NCBI GenBank assembly: GCA_035760965.1 | Contig: DASTRY010000097.1 | Span: 1 to 5,996 of the forward strand | Length of the DNA stretch: 5,996 nt | From: JADGHX01 sp035760965 | GTDB lineage: Bacteria; Pseudomonadota; Gammaproteobacteria; Steroidobacterales; Steroidobacteraceae | Reading direction: 5' to 3' | Shown here: positions 1-5,996 of the stretch, piece by piece | Position numbering within the stretch: the stretch's first letter is position 1 | Layout of the letters: every line of letters begins with the position of its first letter | Notes under the pieces: model-generated | Databases searched by the model: none | What the model was told of the DNA's origin: nothing | Seen by the model: the letters and a program-made list of their open reading frames with translations, nothing else | Program-made: the position numbers and the translations under genes

Positions 1-552
1 ACGCAGGATCGCGTGGTGCGCCCGATCACGGCACCGGGCGAGTTCCCGCCCGGTCTCGACAACTCGTTCTCGCGCACGACGAGCGATGTGTACCTCTCGA
101 AGTTGCTCGACGGCCGCATCGGGCTGCGCGGCCGGGTCACCGACATCTTTCTCGGCGCCAACTGGGAGCGCCGCGATTATCTCTATCTGGGCGGCATCGA
201 GGACAAGTACCTGGGCGTGAGCCTGCTGGTCAGTCGCCGGCTCGGGCCGCGTGTCACCATCGAGGCGAGCGCCGCTTACACGGATTCCCAGCTGCGTGAG
301 GGCGGCTCGTACACGGATCGCACGTACGCCCTGAGTCTGCTGCGCCAGATCGGCAACAAGACGCACCTCACATTGACTGGAAATCGGATCGACCGCACAG
401 GCATCAGCTCGGCCTACACGGCAAACTGGGTGCTGCTGGGCATCGAGGTCAATTTCGCAGGCGCCGACCATGTGGGCGGCGGCGACCGCGGTTTTGCGGG
501 TGGGCGTCCAGCGACCCGCGCAAACACACTACCGACCATCCGCCAACGCTGA
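1..552 (+). CDS. Outer-membrane beta-barrel protein of exopolysaccharide locus, C-terminal part (5' truncated)
   Basis: The reading frame is open from the first base, so the gene begins upstream; 183 codons are visible. The GTG at 13 is only an internal valine and should not be taken as the start. The protein shows alternating polar/hydrophobic strands separated by short turns rich in G, D, R and N (for example the strands ending DIFLGANWERRDY, KYLGVSLLVSRRL, VTIEASAAYTDS, TYALSLLRQIG and THLTLTGNRID), which is the pattern of a transmembrane beta-barrel. It resembles the barrel proteins encoded in XrtA/PEP-CTERM exopolysaccharide clusters (TIGR03016-like/EpsL-like), judged by recall and by context. 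The role is presumably in export or surface assembly of the polysaccharide. Oddly, the last barrel strand (ending VNF at base 456) is followed by a 31-residue Gly/Arg-rich tail ending in Arg, instead of the usual terminal aromatic residue. The stop overlaps the next start by one base. Beta-barrel nature is fairly sure; the family name is less sure. Confidence 0.72.
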   Translation, partial: TQDRVVRPITAPGEFPPGLDNSFSRTTSDVYLSKLLDGRIGLRGRVTDIFLGANWERRDYLYLGGIEDKYLGVSLLVSRRLGPRVTIEASAAYTDSQLREGGSYTDRTYALSLLRQIGNKTHLTLTGNRIDRTGISSAYTANWVLLGIEVNFAGADHVGGGDRGFAGGRPATRANTLPTIRQR

Positions 553-1640
553 TGAATGCGAATGTGATGAGGACACCGGACATCGCATCCACGCCGGTGA
601 CTGTTGCTGCCGGCGCGCCGAGCGTCGTCGCGCTTCAGCCGCACGATGCCGAACGCTGGAACCGCTTCGTGCTGGAGCATCCCGAGGGCACGTTCTTTCA
701 TCGTGCGGAATGGATGCAGGTCCTGAAGCGCGCATTCGGCCACCGCACGCACTATCTCTATGCGGAGCGGGGCGGACAGATCTGCGGCGTGCTGCCGCTC
801 GCGGAAGTCAAGAGCGCGCTGTTCGGTCATTCGCTCGTCTCGACGCCGTTCTGCGTGTACGGCGGCATTCTCGCGGCCGATGCGGAGGCGCATAGCGCGC
901 TCGAGCTGCAGGCATGTTCACTGGCGCGCGAGCTGAACGTCGACTATCTCGAGATGCGCAATCGCCGGCGCAGTCACACGAACTGGCCATCGAAGGACCT
1001 GTACGTCACGTTCCGGCGGCCAATCGATGCGGATCCCGAGAAGAACATGCTGGCGATCCCGCGCAAGCAGCGGGCGATGGTGCGCAAGGGCATTCAAAAG
1101 AATCTGACGACCGAGATCGATGCCGGAACGGATCGGCTGTACGCGATCTATTCCGAGAGCCTGCGCAATCTCGGCACGCCCGTTTTCTCGAAGCGCTACC
1201 CGCGCATCCTGAAGGACGTGTTCGGCGAGGATTGCGAAGTGCTCACCGTGCTGAGCGGCGCCGAGCCGGTCGCGAGCGTGCTGAGCTTCTATTTCCGCGA
1301 CGAAGTGCTGCCGTACTACGGCGGCAGCGTGCTGGCCGCACGCTCGGTGGCGGGCAACGACTTCATGTACTGGCAGGTGATGGATCGCGCTCGCGAGCGC
1401 GGCTGCAAGCTCTTCGACTTCGGCCGCAGCAAGCGCGACACCGGCTCGTTCGATTTCAAGACGCACTGGGGCTTCGAGCCCGAGCCGCTCTGCTACGAGT
1501 ATTTCCTCGTGAAGGCCGCGAAGGTCCCGGACCTGTCGCCCAAGAACCCGAAGTACGAGCGCATGATCGCGCTTTGGCGCAAGCTGCCCGTGCTGCTCAC
1601 ACGCGTCATCGGGCCGCCGCTCGCCCGCTACCTCGGTTGA
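552..1640 (+). CDS. FemAB family protein, XrtA/PEP-CTERM system-associated (TIGR03019-like)
   Basis: A 362-residue cytoplasmic protein with no signal peptide or membrane segment. The sequence matches what I know of the FemAB-related family found in exosortase A loci: FFHRAEWMQVLKRAFGHRTHY near residues 50-70, SLVSTPFCVYGG in the first half, WPSKDLYVTFRR and IPRKQRAMVRKG in the middle, PYYGGS at 254-259, GNDFMYW, and FDFGRSKRDTGSFDFKTHWGF at 288-308. Characterised FemAB enzymes have a doubled GNAT fold and transfer amino acids from aminoacyl-tRNA to peptidoglycan precursors; by inference this one may add an aminoacyl or acyl group to an exopolysaccharide precursor, but its substrate is unknown. 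The ATG at 552 overlaps the preceding TGA (TGATG), suggesting translational coupling. I see no clear Shine-Dalgarno, and an ATG at 567 is a possible alternative start, since the conserved part begins only around residue 25. The family call is strong; the biochemical role is open. Confidence 0.9.
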   Translation: MNANVMRTPDIASTPVTVAAGAPSVVALQPHDAERWNRFVLEHPEGTFFHRAEWMQVLKRAFGHRTHYLYAERGGQICGVLPLAEVKSALFGHSLVSTPFCVYGGILAADAEAHSALELQACSLARELNVDYLEMRNRRRSHTNWPSKDLYVTFRRPIDADPEKNMLAIPRKQRAMVRKGIQKNLTTEIDAGTDRLYAIYSESLRNLGTPVFSKRYPRILKDVFGEDCEVLTVLSGAEPVASVLSFYFRDEVLPYYGGSVLAARSVAGNDFMYWQVMDRARERGCKLFDFGRSKRDTGSFDFKTHWGFEPEPLCYEYFLVKAAKVPDLSPKNPKYERMIALWRKLPVLLTRVIGPPLARYLG

Positions 1641-1653
1641 AAGCGACGCCTGC

Positions 1654-3588
1654 ATGTGCGGCATCTATGGCTTGCTGAGTCTGAGTGGCCCGCGGCGCGC
1701 GGATGCGGCGCTGCTGTCGCGCATGGGCCGCGCCATTCTGCATCGTGGGCCGGATGACGAAGGCACCTACGTCGACGAGCAGATGCTGCTCGGCATGCGT
1801 CGGCTCTCGATCATCGACGTGTCGGGCGGCCATCAGCCGCTGACGAGCGAGGACGGCAACGTCATCGTCGTCTGCAACGGCGAGATCTACAACTTCCAGG
1901 TGTTGCGCGAGCGGCTGCAGAAGGCCGGGCATCGCTTCGCCACGGGCAGCGATTGCGAAGTGATCGTGCACCTCTACGAGGAGCACGGCGAGCAGTTCCT
2001 CGAGCACCTCGAAGGCATGTTCGGCTGCGCCGTGTGGGACAAAGTGAGGCGCCGGTTGATCGTCGCGCGCGACCCGCTCGGCATCAAGCCGATGTACTAC
2101 ACGGTCGGCGACGGTCAGTTCGCGTTCGGCTCGGAGGCGAAAGCGCTGCTCGAGCTGCCGCACGTGAAGCGACGGCTCGATCCCGCCGCGCTCGCGCAGT
2201 ACTTTGCCGTGGGTTACGTCGCCGCGCCGAATTCCTTGTTCGAGGGGATGAAGAAGCTGCTCCCCGGCGAAGCGCTCACCATCGAGGGCGGGCGGATCAC
2301 GTCGCGGCGCTACTGGCAGCTGCCGGCGGATGTGAACACATCGATGTCGGAAGCGCAGTGGATCGACGCCACGCGCGCGGAGCTCGAGCGCTCCGTGAAG
2401 GATCAGATGATGAGCGACGTGCCGATCGGCGCGTTCCTGTCAGGCGGCGTGGATTCGAGCAGCGTGGTCGCGCTCATGTCGCGCCACACCGATCATCCGG
2501 TCAAGACGTACTCTATCGGCTTCCGCGGCTCTTCCGGTGCAGAGCTCTACAACGAGCTGCCGTTCGCGCGTGAAGTCGCCGAGCAGTTCAAGACGGACCA
2601 TCACGAGATCATCGTGCAGCCGGATGTCGCGCACCTGCTGCCCGGCCTGATCTGGCACATGGACGAGCCGATCGCGGACGCGGCGTTCATCACGACCTAT
2701 CTCGTGTCGAAGTTCGCACGCGAGCAGGTCACCGTCATCCTGTCCGGCGTGGGCGGCGACGAGCTGTTCGGCGGCTACAACCGCTATCTCGACGAGCACT
2801 ATCGCAGCCGCTATCAGCTGCTGCCGAAATTCCTGCGTCGCGGCGTCATCGATCCGATCGCGCGCCGGCTGCCGAGCGATCGGCACTCGCCGCTGCTCAA
2901 CAAGCTGCGCCTCGCGCGCGCGTTCGTGCTCGCGGACGCGCTCGGCTTCGAGGATCGCTATCGGCGCTACATGGAAGTTTTCGACGCCGCGGATCGCGCG
3001 GCGCTGCTCGCCGATCGCTCGGTGCAGTTCGATGACGTGATCGCGCGCGCTTTCGGTCAATCCCGCTCGCGCGACTCGCTGCGTCGCCTGATGGACGTCG
3101 ACCTCGCCACGCAGCTCCCCGAAGACCTGCTGATGCTCACCGACAAGATGAGCATGGCCGTCTCGCTCGAGTGCCGCGTACCGCTCCTCGATCAGCGGCT
3201 CGTGCGGCTCTCTGCGGGCATGCCGGCCGCGCTCCGCATGCGCGGCGGGGAGCTGAAATACATCATGAAGAAGGCGATGACCGGCATCCTGCCGGACTCG
3301 ATCATCCACCGCACCAAGCGCGGCTTCGGCGCGCCGATCGGCGCGTGGTTCAAGCAGGAGCTCGCCGGCTTCCTGCGCGAGATTCTGTCCGAGACCTCGC
3401 TGAAGCGCCGCGGACTGCTCGACCCGCAGGCCGTCGCGCGCGTCATGCGCGAGCACGAGCGGCAGGAAGCGGATCGCACGGACCATCTGCTCGCGCTCGT
3501 GAATCTCGAGATCTGGTGCCGGATGTATCTCGACGGCGAGACGCCGGCGGCGGTGACGGACGAGCTGCGCGGGAGCATGGCGGCGTGA
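1654..3588 (+). CDS. AsnB-like glutamine amidotransferase, XrtA/PEP-CTERM system-associated (TIGR03108-like)
   Basis: A 644-residue two-domain enzyme. The N-terminal class II glutaminase domain starts MCGIYG, so Cys2 becomes the N-terminal nucleophile after Met removal; this also fixes the start. Other glutaminase residues are present: RRLSIID at 49-55, NGEIYN at 75-80, SDCEV at 99-103 (usually SDTEV) and RDPLGIKP at 139-146. The asparagine-synthase domain has the PP-loop SGGVDSS at 263-269, SGVGGDELFGGY at 364-375, TDKMSMAVSLECRVPLLD at 496-513 (Lys498 probably equals the catalytic lysine of AsnB) and KRGFGAPIGAWF at 555-566. All key residues of an ATP-dependent, glutamine-using amide-forming enzyme seem intact. 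The length and the extended C-terminus fit the exosortase-associated subfamily rather than housekeeping AsnB (about 554 residues in E. coli). The acceptor is probably a sugar carboxylate or another glycan precursor, by inference. It lies 13 bases after the FemAB gene with only a weak GAAAG-like ribosome site, and overlaps the glycosyltransferase by four bases. Synthesis of free asparagine remains an alternative. Confidence 0.93.
   Translation: MCGIYGLLSLSGPRRADAALLSRMGRAILHRGPDDEGTYVDEQMLLGMRRLSIIDVSGGHQPLTSEDGNVIVVCNGEIYNFQVLRERLQKAGHRFATGSDCEVIVHLYEEHGEQFLEHLEGMFGCAVWDKVRRRLIVARDPLGIKPMYYTVGDGQFAFGSEAKALLELPHVKRRLDPAALAQYFAVGYVAAPNSLFEGMKKLLPGEALTIEGGRITSRRYWQLPADVNTSMSEAQWIDATRAELERSVKDQMMSDVPIGAFLSGGVDSSSVVALMSRHTDHPVKTYSIGFRGSSGAELYNELPFAREVAEQFKTDHHEIIVQPDVAHLLPGLIWHMDEPIADAAFITTYLVSKFAREQVTVILSGVGGDELFGGYNRYLDEHYRSRYQLLPKFLRRGVIDPIARRLPSDRHSPLLNKLRLARAFVLADALGFEDRYRRYMEVFDAADRAALLADRSVQFDDVIARAFGQSRSRDSLRRLMDVDLATQLPEDLLMLTDKMSMAVSLECRVPLLDQRLVRLSAGMPAALRMRGGELKYIMKKAMTGILPDSIIHRTKRGFGAPIGAWFKQELAGFLREILSETSLKRRGLLDPQAVARVMREHERQEADRTDHLLALVNLEIWCRMYLDGETPAAVTDELRGSMAA
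3571..3575 (+). promoter_or_regulatory. Shine-Dalgarno for the glycosyltransferase (GGGAG)
   Basis: GGGAG lies nine bases before the GTG at 3585, inside the last codons of the amidotransferase gene. It decides the choice of GTG as the start in a frame that stays open far upstream, and it means the glycosyltransferase can be initiated independently as well as by reinitiation at the GTGA overlap. Confidence 0.7.
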
Positions 3589-4808
3589 AGATACTGTTCG
3601 CATGCCATCGCGTGCCGTATCCGCCGAAACGCGGCGGCAAGATCAGGCCGTTCAACATCATCCGGCACTTCACCGAGCAGGGGCACCAAGTGACCGTCGC
3701 CTCGCTCGCGCGTACGCGCCAGGAAGCGGAGGAAGCGGCAGATCTGAAGAAGCATTGCGAGGCGGCGCTCATCGAAGTGATCCCCGATCACGTGGCGTGG
3801 CCGCGCATGGTCGCGTGGCTGCCCACGCCATCGCCTTCGAGCTTCGCGTACTTCCACTCGCCGCGCCTCGCGCAGCGTGTAAATGCGGCACTGGCCGACG
3901 GCTCTTTCGACATGGTGTTCGCGCACTGCTCGTCGGCGGCGCCGTACGTCGCCGGGGCGCAGGTCGGGCTCAAAGTGATCGACTACGGCGACATGGATTC
4001 GCAGAAGTGGCGCGAATACGTGGCGTACAAGCCGTTTCCGCTGTCGCTCGGGTTCCGTCTCGAAGCCGCGAAGCTGGAGCGCGCCGAGCGCCGGCTCGCG
4101 CGGCAGTTCGACCTCTGCACGTGCACGACGCGCGCCGAGCTGCAATCGCTGCGCGATCTCGGCGTGACGACGCCCTCGGACTGGTTTCCGAACGGCGTCG
4201 ACGGCACGTTCTTTGCGCCCGAGAAGGACTATGACCCGGACCTCATCGCCTTCATCGGCCGCATGGACTACTACCCGAACCAGCAGGCCGTCACGATGTT
4301 CTGCCGCGACGTGCTGCCGAAGCTGCAAGCGCGCCGTCCGGTCGTGCGCTTTCAGATCGTCGGCGCGGAGCCGCCGCAGTTCATTCGCGATCTCGGCAAG
4401 CTGCCGGGCGTCTCGGTCACCGGTTCGGTACCGGACGTTCGCGGGTACATCACGCGCGCGGCGTTGACGGTGGCGCCTCTTGCGATCGCGCGCGGCACGC
4501 AGAACAAGATTCTCGAGTCGATGGCCATGGGCGTGCCGGTGGTGTGTAGTGTCGAGGCGTCCGGCGGCGTCGACGCCGTGCCCGGCGAGCACTTGCTCGT
4601 CGCGGGCAACCCGGATGAATACGTCGCGGCGGTGAGCCGGGTGCTGGAATCGCGCGAGGAACGCGCGCGATTGGCCGAGGCCGGCAGGGCGCGCGTGCTG
4701 TCGCACCACGTGTGGCGCAACTCGCTGCTCCGGCTCGATGGGATCATCGCAGCCGCTCGCGAGCGCCGGGCGGCCGAAAAGAAGACGGCGACCTCGCTCG
4801 CGGCATGA
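3585..4808 (+). CDS. GT4-type glycosyltransferase, XrtA/PEP-CTERM system-associated (TIGR03087-like)
   Basis: A 407-residue GT-B glycosyltransferase. The start is the GTG at 3585: it gives the typical N-terminus (initiator)KILFACHRVPYPPKRGGKIR, overlaps the upstream stop as GTGA, and sits nine bases after GGGAG. The open frame extends further upstream, but that part is a shadow of the amidotransferase gene. Residues 8-21 (HRVPYPPKRGGKIR) form the acceptor-side loop characteristic of this family. FIGRMDYYPNQQA starts at residue 223 at the beginning of the C-terminal Rossmann domain. GTQNKILESMAMGVPVV, at about 304-320, carries Glu311 in the position of the nucleotide-sugar-binding glutamate of GT4 enzymes. 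There is no signal peptide or membrane helix, so it would work at the cytoplasmic face, transferring a sugar to a lipid-linked exopolysaccharide intermediate. The C-terminal 25 residues are charged and low in complexity (AAARERRAAEKK). The sugar and the linkage cannot be read from sequence. Family call firm, specificity unknown. Confidence 0.92.
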   Translation: MKILFACHRVPYPPKRGGKIRPFNIIRHFTEQGHQVTVASLARTRQEAEEAADLKKHCEAALIEVIPDHVAWPRMVAWLPTPSPSSFAYFHSPRLAQRVNAALADGSFDMVFAHCSSAAPYVAGAQVGLKVIDYGDMDSQKWREYVAYKPFPLSLGFRLEAAKLERAERRLARQFDLCTCTTRAELQSLRDLGVTTPSDWFPNGVDGTFFAPEKDYDPDLIAFIGRMDYYPNQQAVTMFCRDVLPKLQARRPVVRFQIVGAEPPQFIRDLGKLPGVSVTGSVPDVRGYITRAALTVAPLAIARGTQNKILESMAMGVPVVCSVEASGGVDAVPGEHLLVAGNPDEYVAAVSRVLESREERARLAEAGRARVLSHHVWRNSLLRLDGIIAAARERRAAEKKTATSLAA

Positions 4809-4831
4809 CGCGCGGCGAGTCGCGGCAGAGC

Positions 4832-4850
4832 GCGGGGCCGCGGGCCTCGC
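4832..4850 (+). other. GC-rich hairpin in the gap between glycosyltransferase and algD
   Basis: Bases 4832-4839 (GCGGGGCC) can pair with 4843-4850 (GGCCTCGC) around a GCG loop: eight base pairs, one of them G-T. No T-run follows (the next bases are CACAAATTAGG), so it is not a standard intrinsic terminator. It ends eight bases before the algD Shine-Dalgarno. GGCGAG at 4814-4819 could instead pair with CTCGCC at 4846-4851, so two exclusive folds are possible. In such GC-rich DNA a stem of this size can arise by chance. A role as partial terminator, RNA-stability element or modulator of algD translation is only inference. Confidence 0.4.
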
Positions 4851-4858
4851 CACAAATT

Positions 4859-4863
4859 AGGAG
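4859..4863 (+). promoter_or_regulatory. Shine-Dalgarno for algD (AGGAG)
   Basis: AGGAG lies nine bases before the GTG at 4873, in the only A/T-rich patch of the gap (CACAAATTAGGAG). It is the strongest ribosome-binding site in the window and supports GTG at 4873 as the start; the AlgD-type N-terminus RISVFGLGYVG follows directly. Confidence 0.8.
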
Positions 4864-4872
4864 ATTGAGGCT

Positions 4873-5996
4873 GTGCGAATCAGTGTGTTCGGTCTGGGAT
4901 ATGTCGGCGCCGTATCGCTCGCGTGCCTTGCGCGCGACGGTCATCACGTCGTGGGCGTGGACGTCGACCCCCACAAGCTCGAGCTGATTCGCTCGGGACG
5001 CTCGCCGATCGTCGAGGAAGGCATCCAGGATCTGATGAAGCAGGTCGTGGAGTCAGGTCGCGTCACCGTGACGAACGATGTGCAACAGGCGATCGGTGCG
5101 ACCGAGCTGTCGTTCGTCTGCGTCGGCACGCCTTCGAGCCCGAACGGCGGTCAGGACCTGAGCGCCATCAAGCGGGTGATGGAGCAGATCGGCGCGGCGC
5201 TCGCGAACAAGAGTGCGCATCACACGATCGTGCTGCGTTCGACTGTCCAGCCGGGTACCGTCGAAACGCTCGTGCGCCCGACGCTCGAGCACGCGAGCGG
5301 TAAGAAGTCCGACGCGGATTTCGCGGTGTGCTTCCAGCCGGAATTCCTGCGCGAAGGCACGTCCATCAAGGACTACGACAACCCGCCGCTCACCATCGTC
5401 GGCGCGCGCGCGCCGGCCGCAGCGGAGCGCGTGAAGCAGGTGTTCCAGCATCTGCCGTGCGAGTTCGTGAACACCTCGATCGGCGTGGCGGAGCTCATGA
5501 AGTACGCGTGCAACGCGTTCCACGCGGTGAAGATCACGTTCGCCAACGAGATCGGCCGCATCGCGCAGTCGGCGGGCGTCGACGCGCGCGAGGTGATGGA
5601 TTTCGTCTGCCGCGACAAGCGGCTGAACATCTCGCCGGCGTACTTGAAGCCGGGCTTCGCCTTCGGCGGCTCCTGCCTGCCGAAGGATCTGCGCGCGCTG
5701 AACTATCTCGCCAAGGTCAACGACCTCACGCTGCCGATGCTCGGCTCCGTGCTCGGCAGCAACCGCGCCCACATCGATCACGCGCTCGACAAGGTGATGG
5801 TGCCCGGCGTGAAGCGCGTCGGCATGCTCGGGTTGAGCTTCAAGGCCGGCACGGACGATCTGCGCGAGAGCCCGCTCGTCGCCGTCGCCGAACGGCTCAT
5901 CGGCAAGGGGTATCAGCTGCGGATCTTCGATTCCGAGGTGAACCTGTCGCGCCTCATCGGCGCCAACAAGCGGTTCATCGAGGAGAGCATCCCGCA
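4873..5996 (+). CDS. algD: GDP-mannose 6-dehydrogenase (3' truncated by window edge)
   Basis: This enzyme oxidises GDP-mannose to GDP-mannuronate in two NAD+-dependent steps, supplying the alginate-type uronic acid donor in the cytoplasm. 374 codons are visible; AlgD of Pseudomonas aeruginosa has about 436, so some 60 residues lie beyond the window. The start is the GTG at 4873, nine bases after AGGAG. The NAD-binding Rossmann motif GLGYVG is at 7-12, followed by VCVGTPSSPNGG (82-93), RSTVQPGT (122-129), PEFLREGT (156-163), KYACNAFHA (210-218), FAFGGSCLPKD (262-272) and GLSFKAGTDDLRESP (320-334). Lys210, Asn214, His217, the nucleophile Cys268 and Asp272 fall at the same numbers as in AlgD as I recall it, and the sequence follows AlgD more closely than UDP-glucose dehydrogenase, which usually has GFGGSCFPKD. 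UDP-glucose or UDP-N-acetylhexosamine dehydrogenase is the less likely alternative. It is probably cotranscribed with the genes before it, across a 64-base gap containing a hairpin. Confidence 0.9.
   Translation, partial: MRISVFGLGYVGAVSLACLARDGHHVVGVDVDPHKLELIRSGRSPIVEEGIQDLMKQVVESGRVTVTNDVQQAIGATELSFVCVGTPSSPNGGQDLSAIKRVMEQIGAALANKSAHHTIVLRSTVQPGTVETLVRPTLEHASGKKSDADFAVCFQPEFLREGTSIKDYDNPPLTIVGARAPAAAERVKQVFQHLPCEFVNTSIGVAELMKYACNAFHAVKITFANEIGRIAQSAGVDAREVMDFVCRDKRLNISPAYLKPGFAFGGSCLPKDLRALNYLAKVNDLTLPMLGSVLGSNRAHIDHALDKVMVPGVKRVGMLGLSFKAGTDDLRESPLVAVAERLIGKGYQLRIFDSEVNLSRLIGANKRFIEESIP

Larger units (their letters stand above)
4809..4872 (+). other. Intergenic gap, 64 bases
   Basis: This is the only gap of note in the window. 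It contains the hairpin and the algD ribosome site. I find no convincing -35/-10 sigma-70 promoter pair and no -24/-12 sigma-54 element in it, so algD is most simply read by transcription from upstream. Confidence 0.6.

Noticed and set aside
13..15. GTG as start of the first gene
   Set aside because: The frame is open to the window edge and the protein begins within barrel strands without a signal peptide, so the true start is upstream.
914..1678. Open frame inside the FemAB gene on the + strand, and the similar frame at 1953-2573
   Set aside because: Both are out-of-frame shadows of conserved genes with Arg/Ala-rich composition and no motif.
3171..3584. Upstream 138-codon extension of the glycosyltransferase frame
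   Set aside because: It overlaps the conserved C-terminal part of the amidotransferase, is low-complexity Arg/Ala-rich, and the family N-terminus together with GGGAG supports GTG at 3585.
1654..3588. Housekeeping asparagine synthetase asnB
   Set aside because: It is longer than typical AsnB, lies between FemAB and TIGR03087-like genes, and matches the exosortase-associated subfamily better; free asparagine synthesis cannot be fully excluded.
2440..4853. Long minus-strand open frames (2440-3603, 3192-4853)
   Set aside because: They lie wholly antisense to well-identified genes, are rich in Arg, Ala and His, show no recognisable domain, and are explained by the high G+C codon bias that removes stops from the opposite strand.
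4832..4860. Rho-independent terminator after the glycosyltransferase
   Set aside because: The stem is present but is followed by CACAAATTAGG rather than a T-run, and a gene of the same pathway follows closely on the same strand.

Overview
The window is a GC-rich (roughly two-thirds G+C by eye), tightly packed, single-strand stretch of a proteobacterial exopolysaccharide locus. All five genes lie on the + strand. Three of them (a FemAB-like protein, an AsnB-like amidotransferase and a GT4 glycosyltransferase) closely resemble families that are known mainly as companions of exosortase A (XrtA/EpsH)/PEP-CTERM gene clusters in Gram-negative bacteria. Neither the exosortase nor a PEP-CTERM substrate protein is inside the window, so the assignment to an XrtA locus rests on these companion families. 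Gene content and codon use suggest a beta- or gammaproteobacterium; I cannot name the genus.

Layout: 1-552 is the 3' end of an outer-membrane beta-barrel protein of the exopolysaccharide-locus type. 552-1640 is a FemAB/GNAT-fold protein whose ATG shares one base with the preceding stop. 1654-3588 is a complete class II glutamine amidotransferase/asparagine-synthase-like enzyme. 3585-4808 is a glycosyltransferase with a GTG start that overlaps the amidotransferase stop by four bases and has a good Shine-Dalgarno. 4809-4872 is the only real intergenic gap; it holds a GC-rich hairpin and the Shine-Dalgarno of the next gene. 4873-5996 is the first 374 codons of a GDP-mannose 6-dehydrogenase (AlgD type), cut by the window edge with all visible active-site residues in place.

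Taken together, the genes look like one operon. The dehydrogenase would make GDP-mannuronate, the glycosyltransferase would add a sugar to a growing lipid-linked glycan, and the amidotransferase and FemAB protein would decorate the precursor with amide or aminoacyl groups. The barrel protein would act at the outer membrane. A testable idea is that the uronic acid made by the dehydrogenase is amidated by the AsnB-like enzyme, giving a uronamide-containing exopolysaccharide. I see no tRNA, rRNA, CRISPR array, insertion sequence or phage gene here. The system is of a known type; the less explored points are the AlgD/amidotransferase pairing, the tail of the barrel protein and the hairpin before algD.
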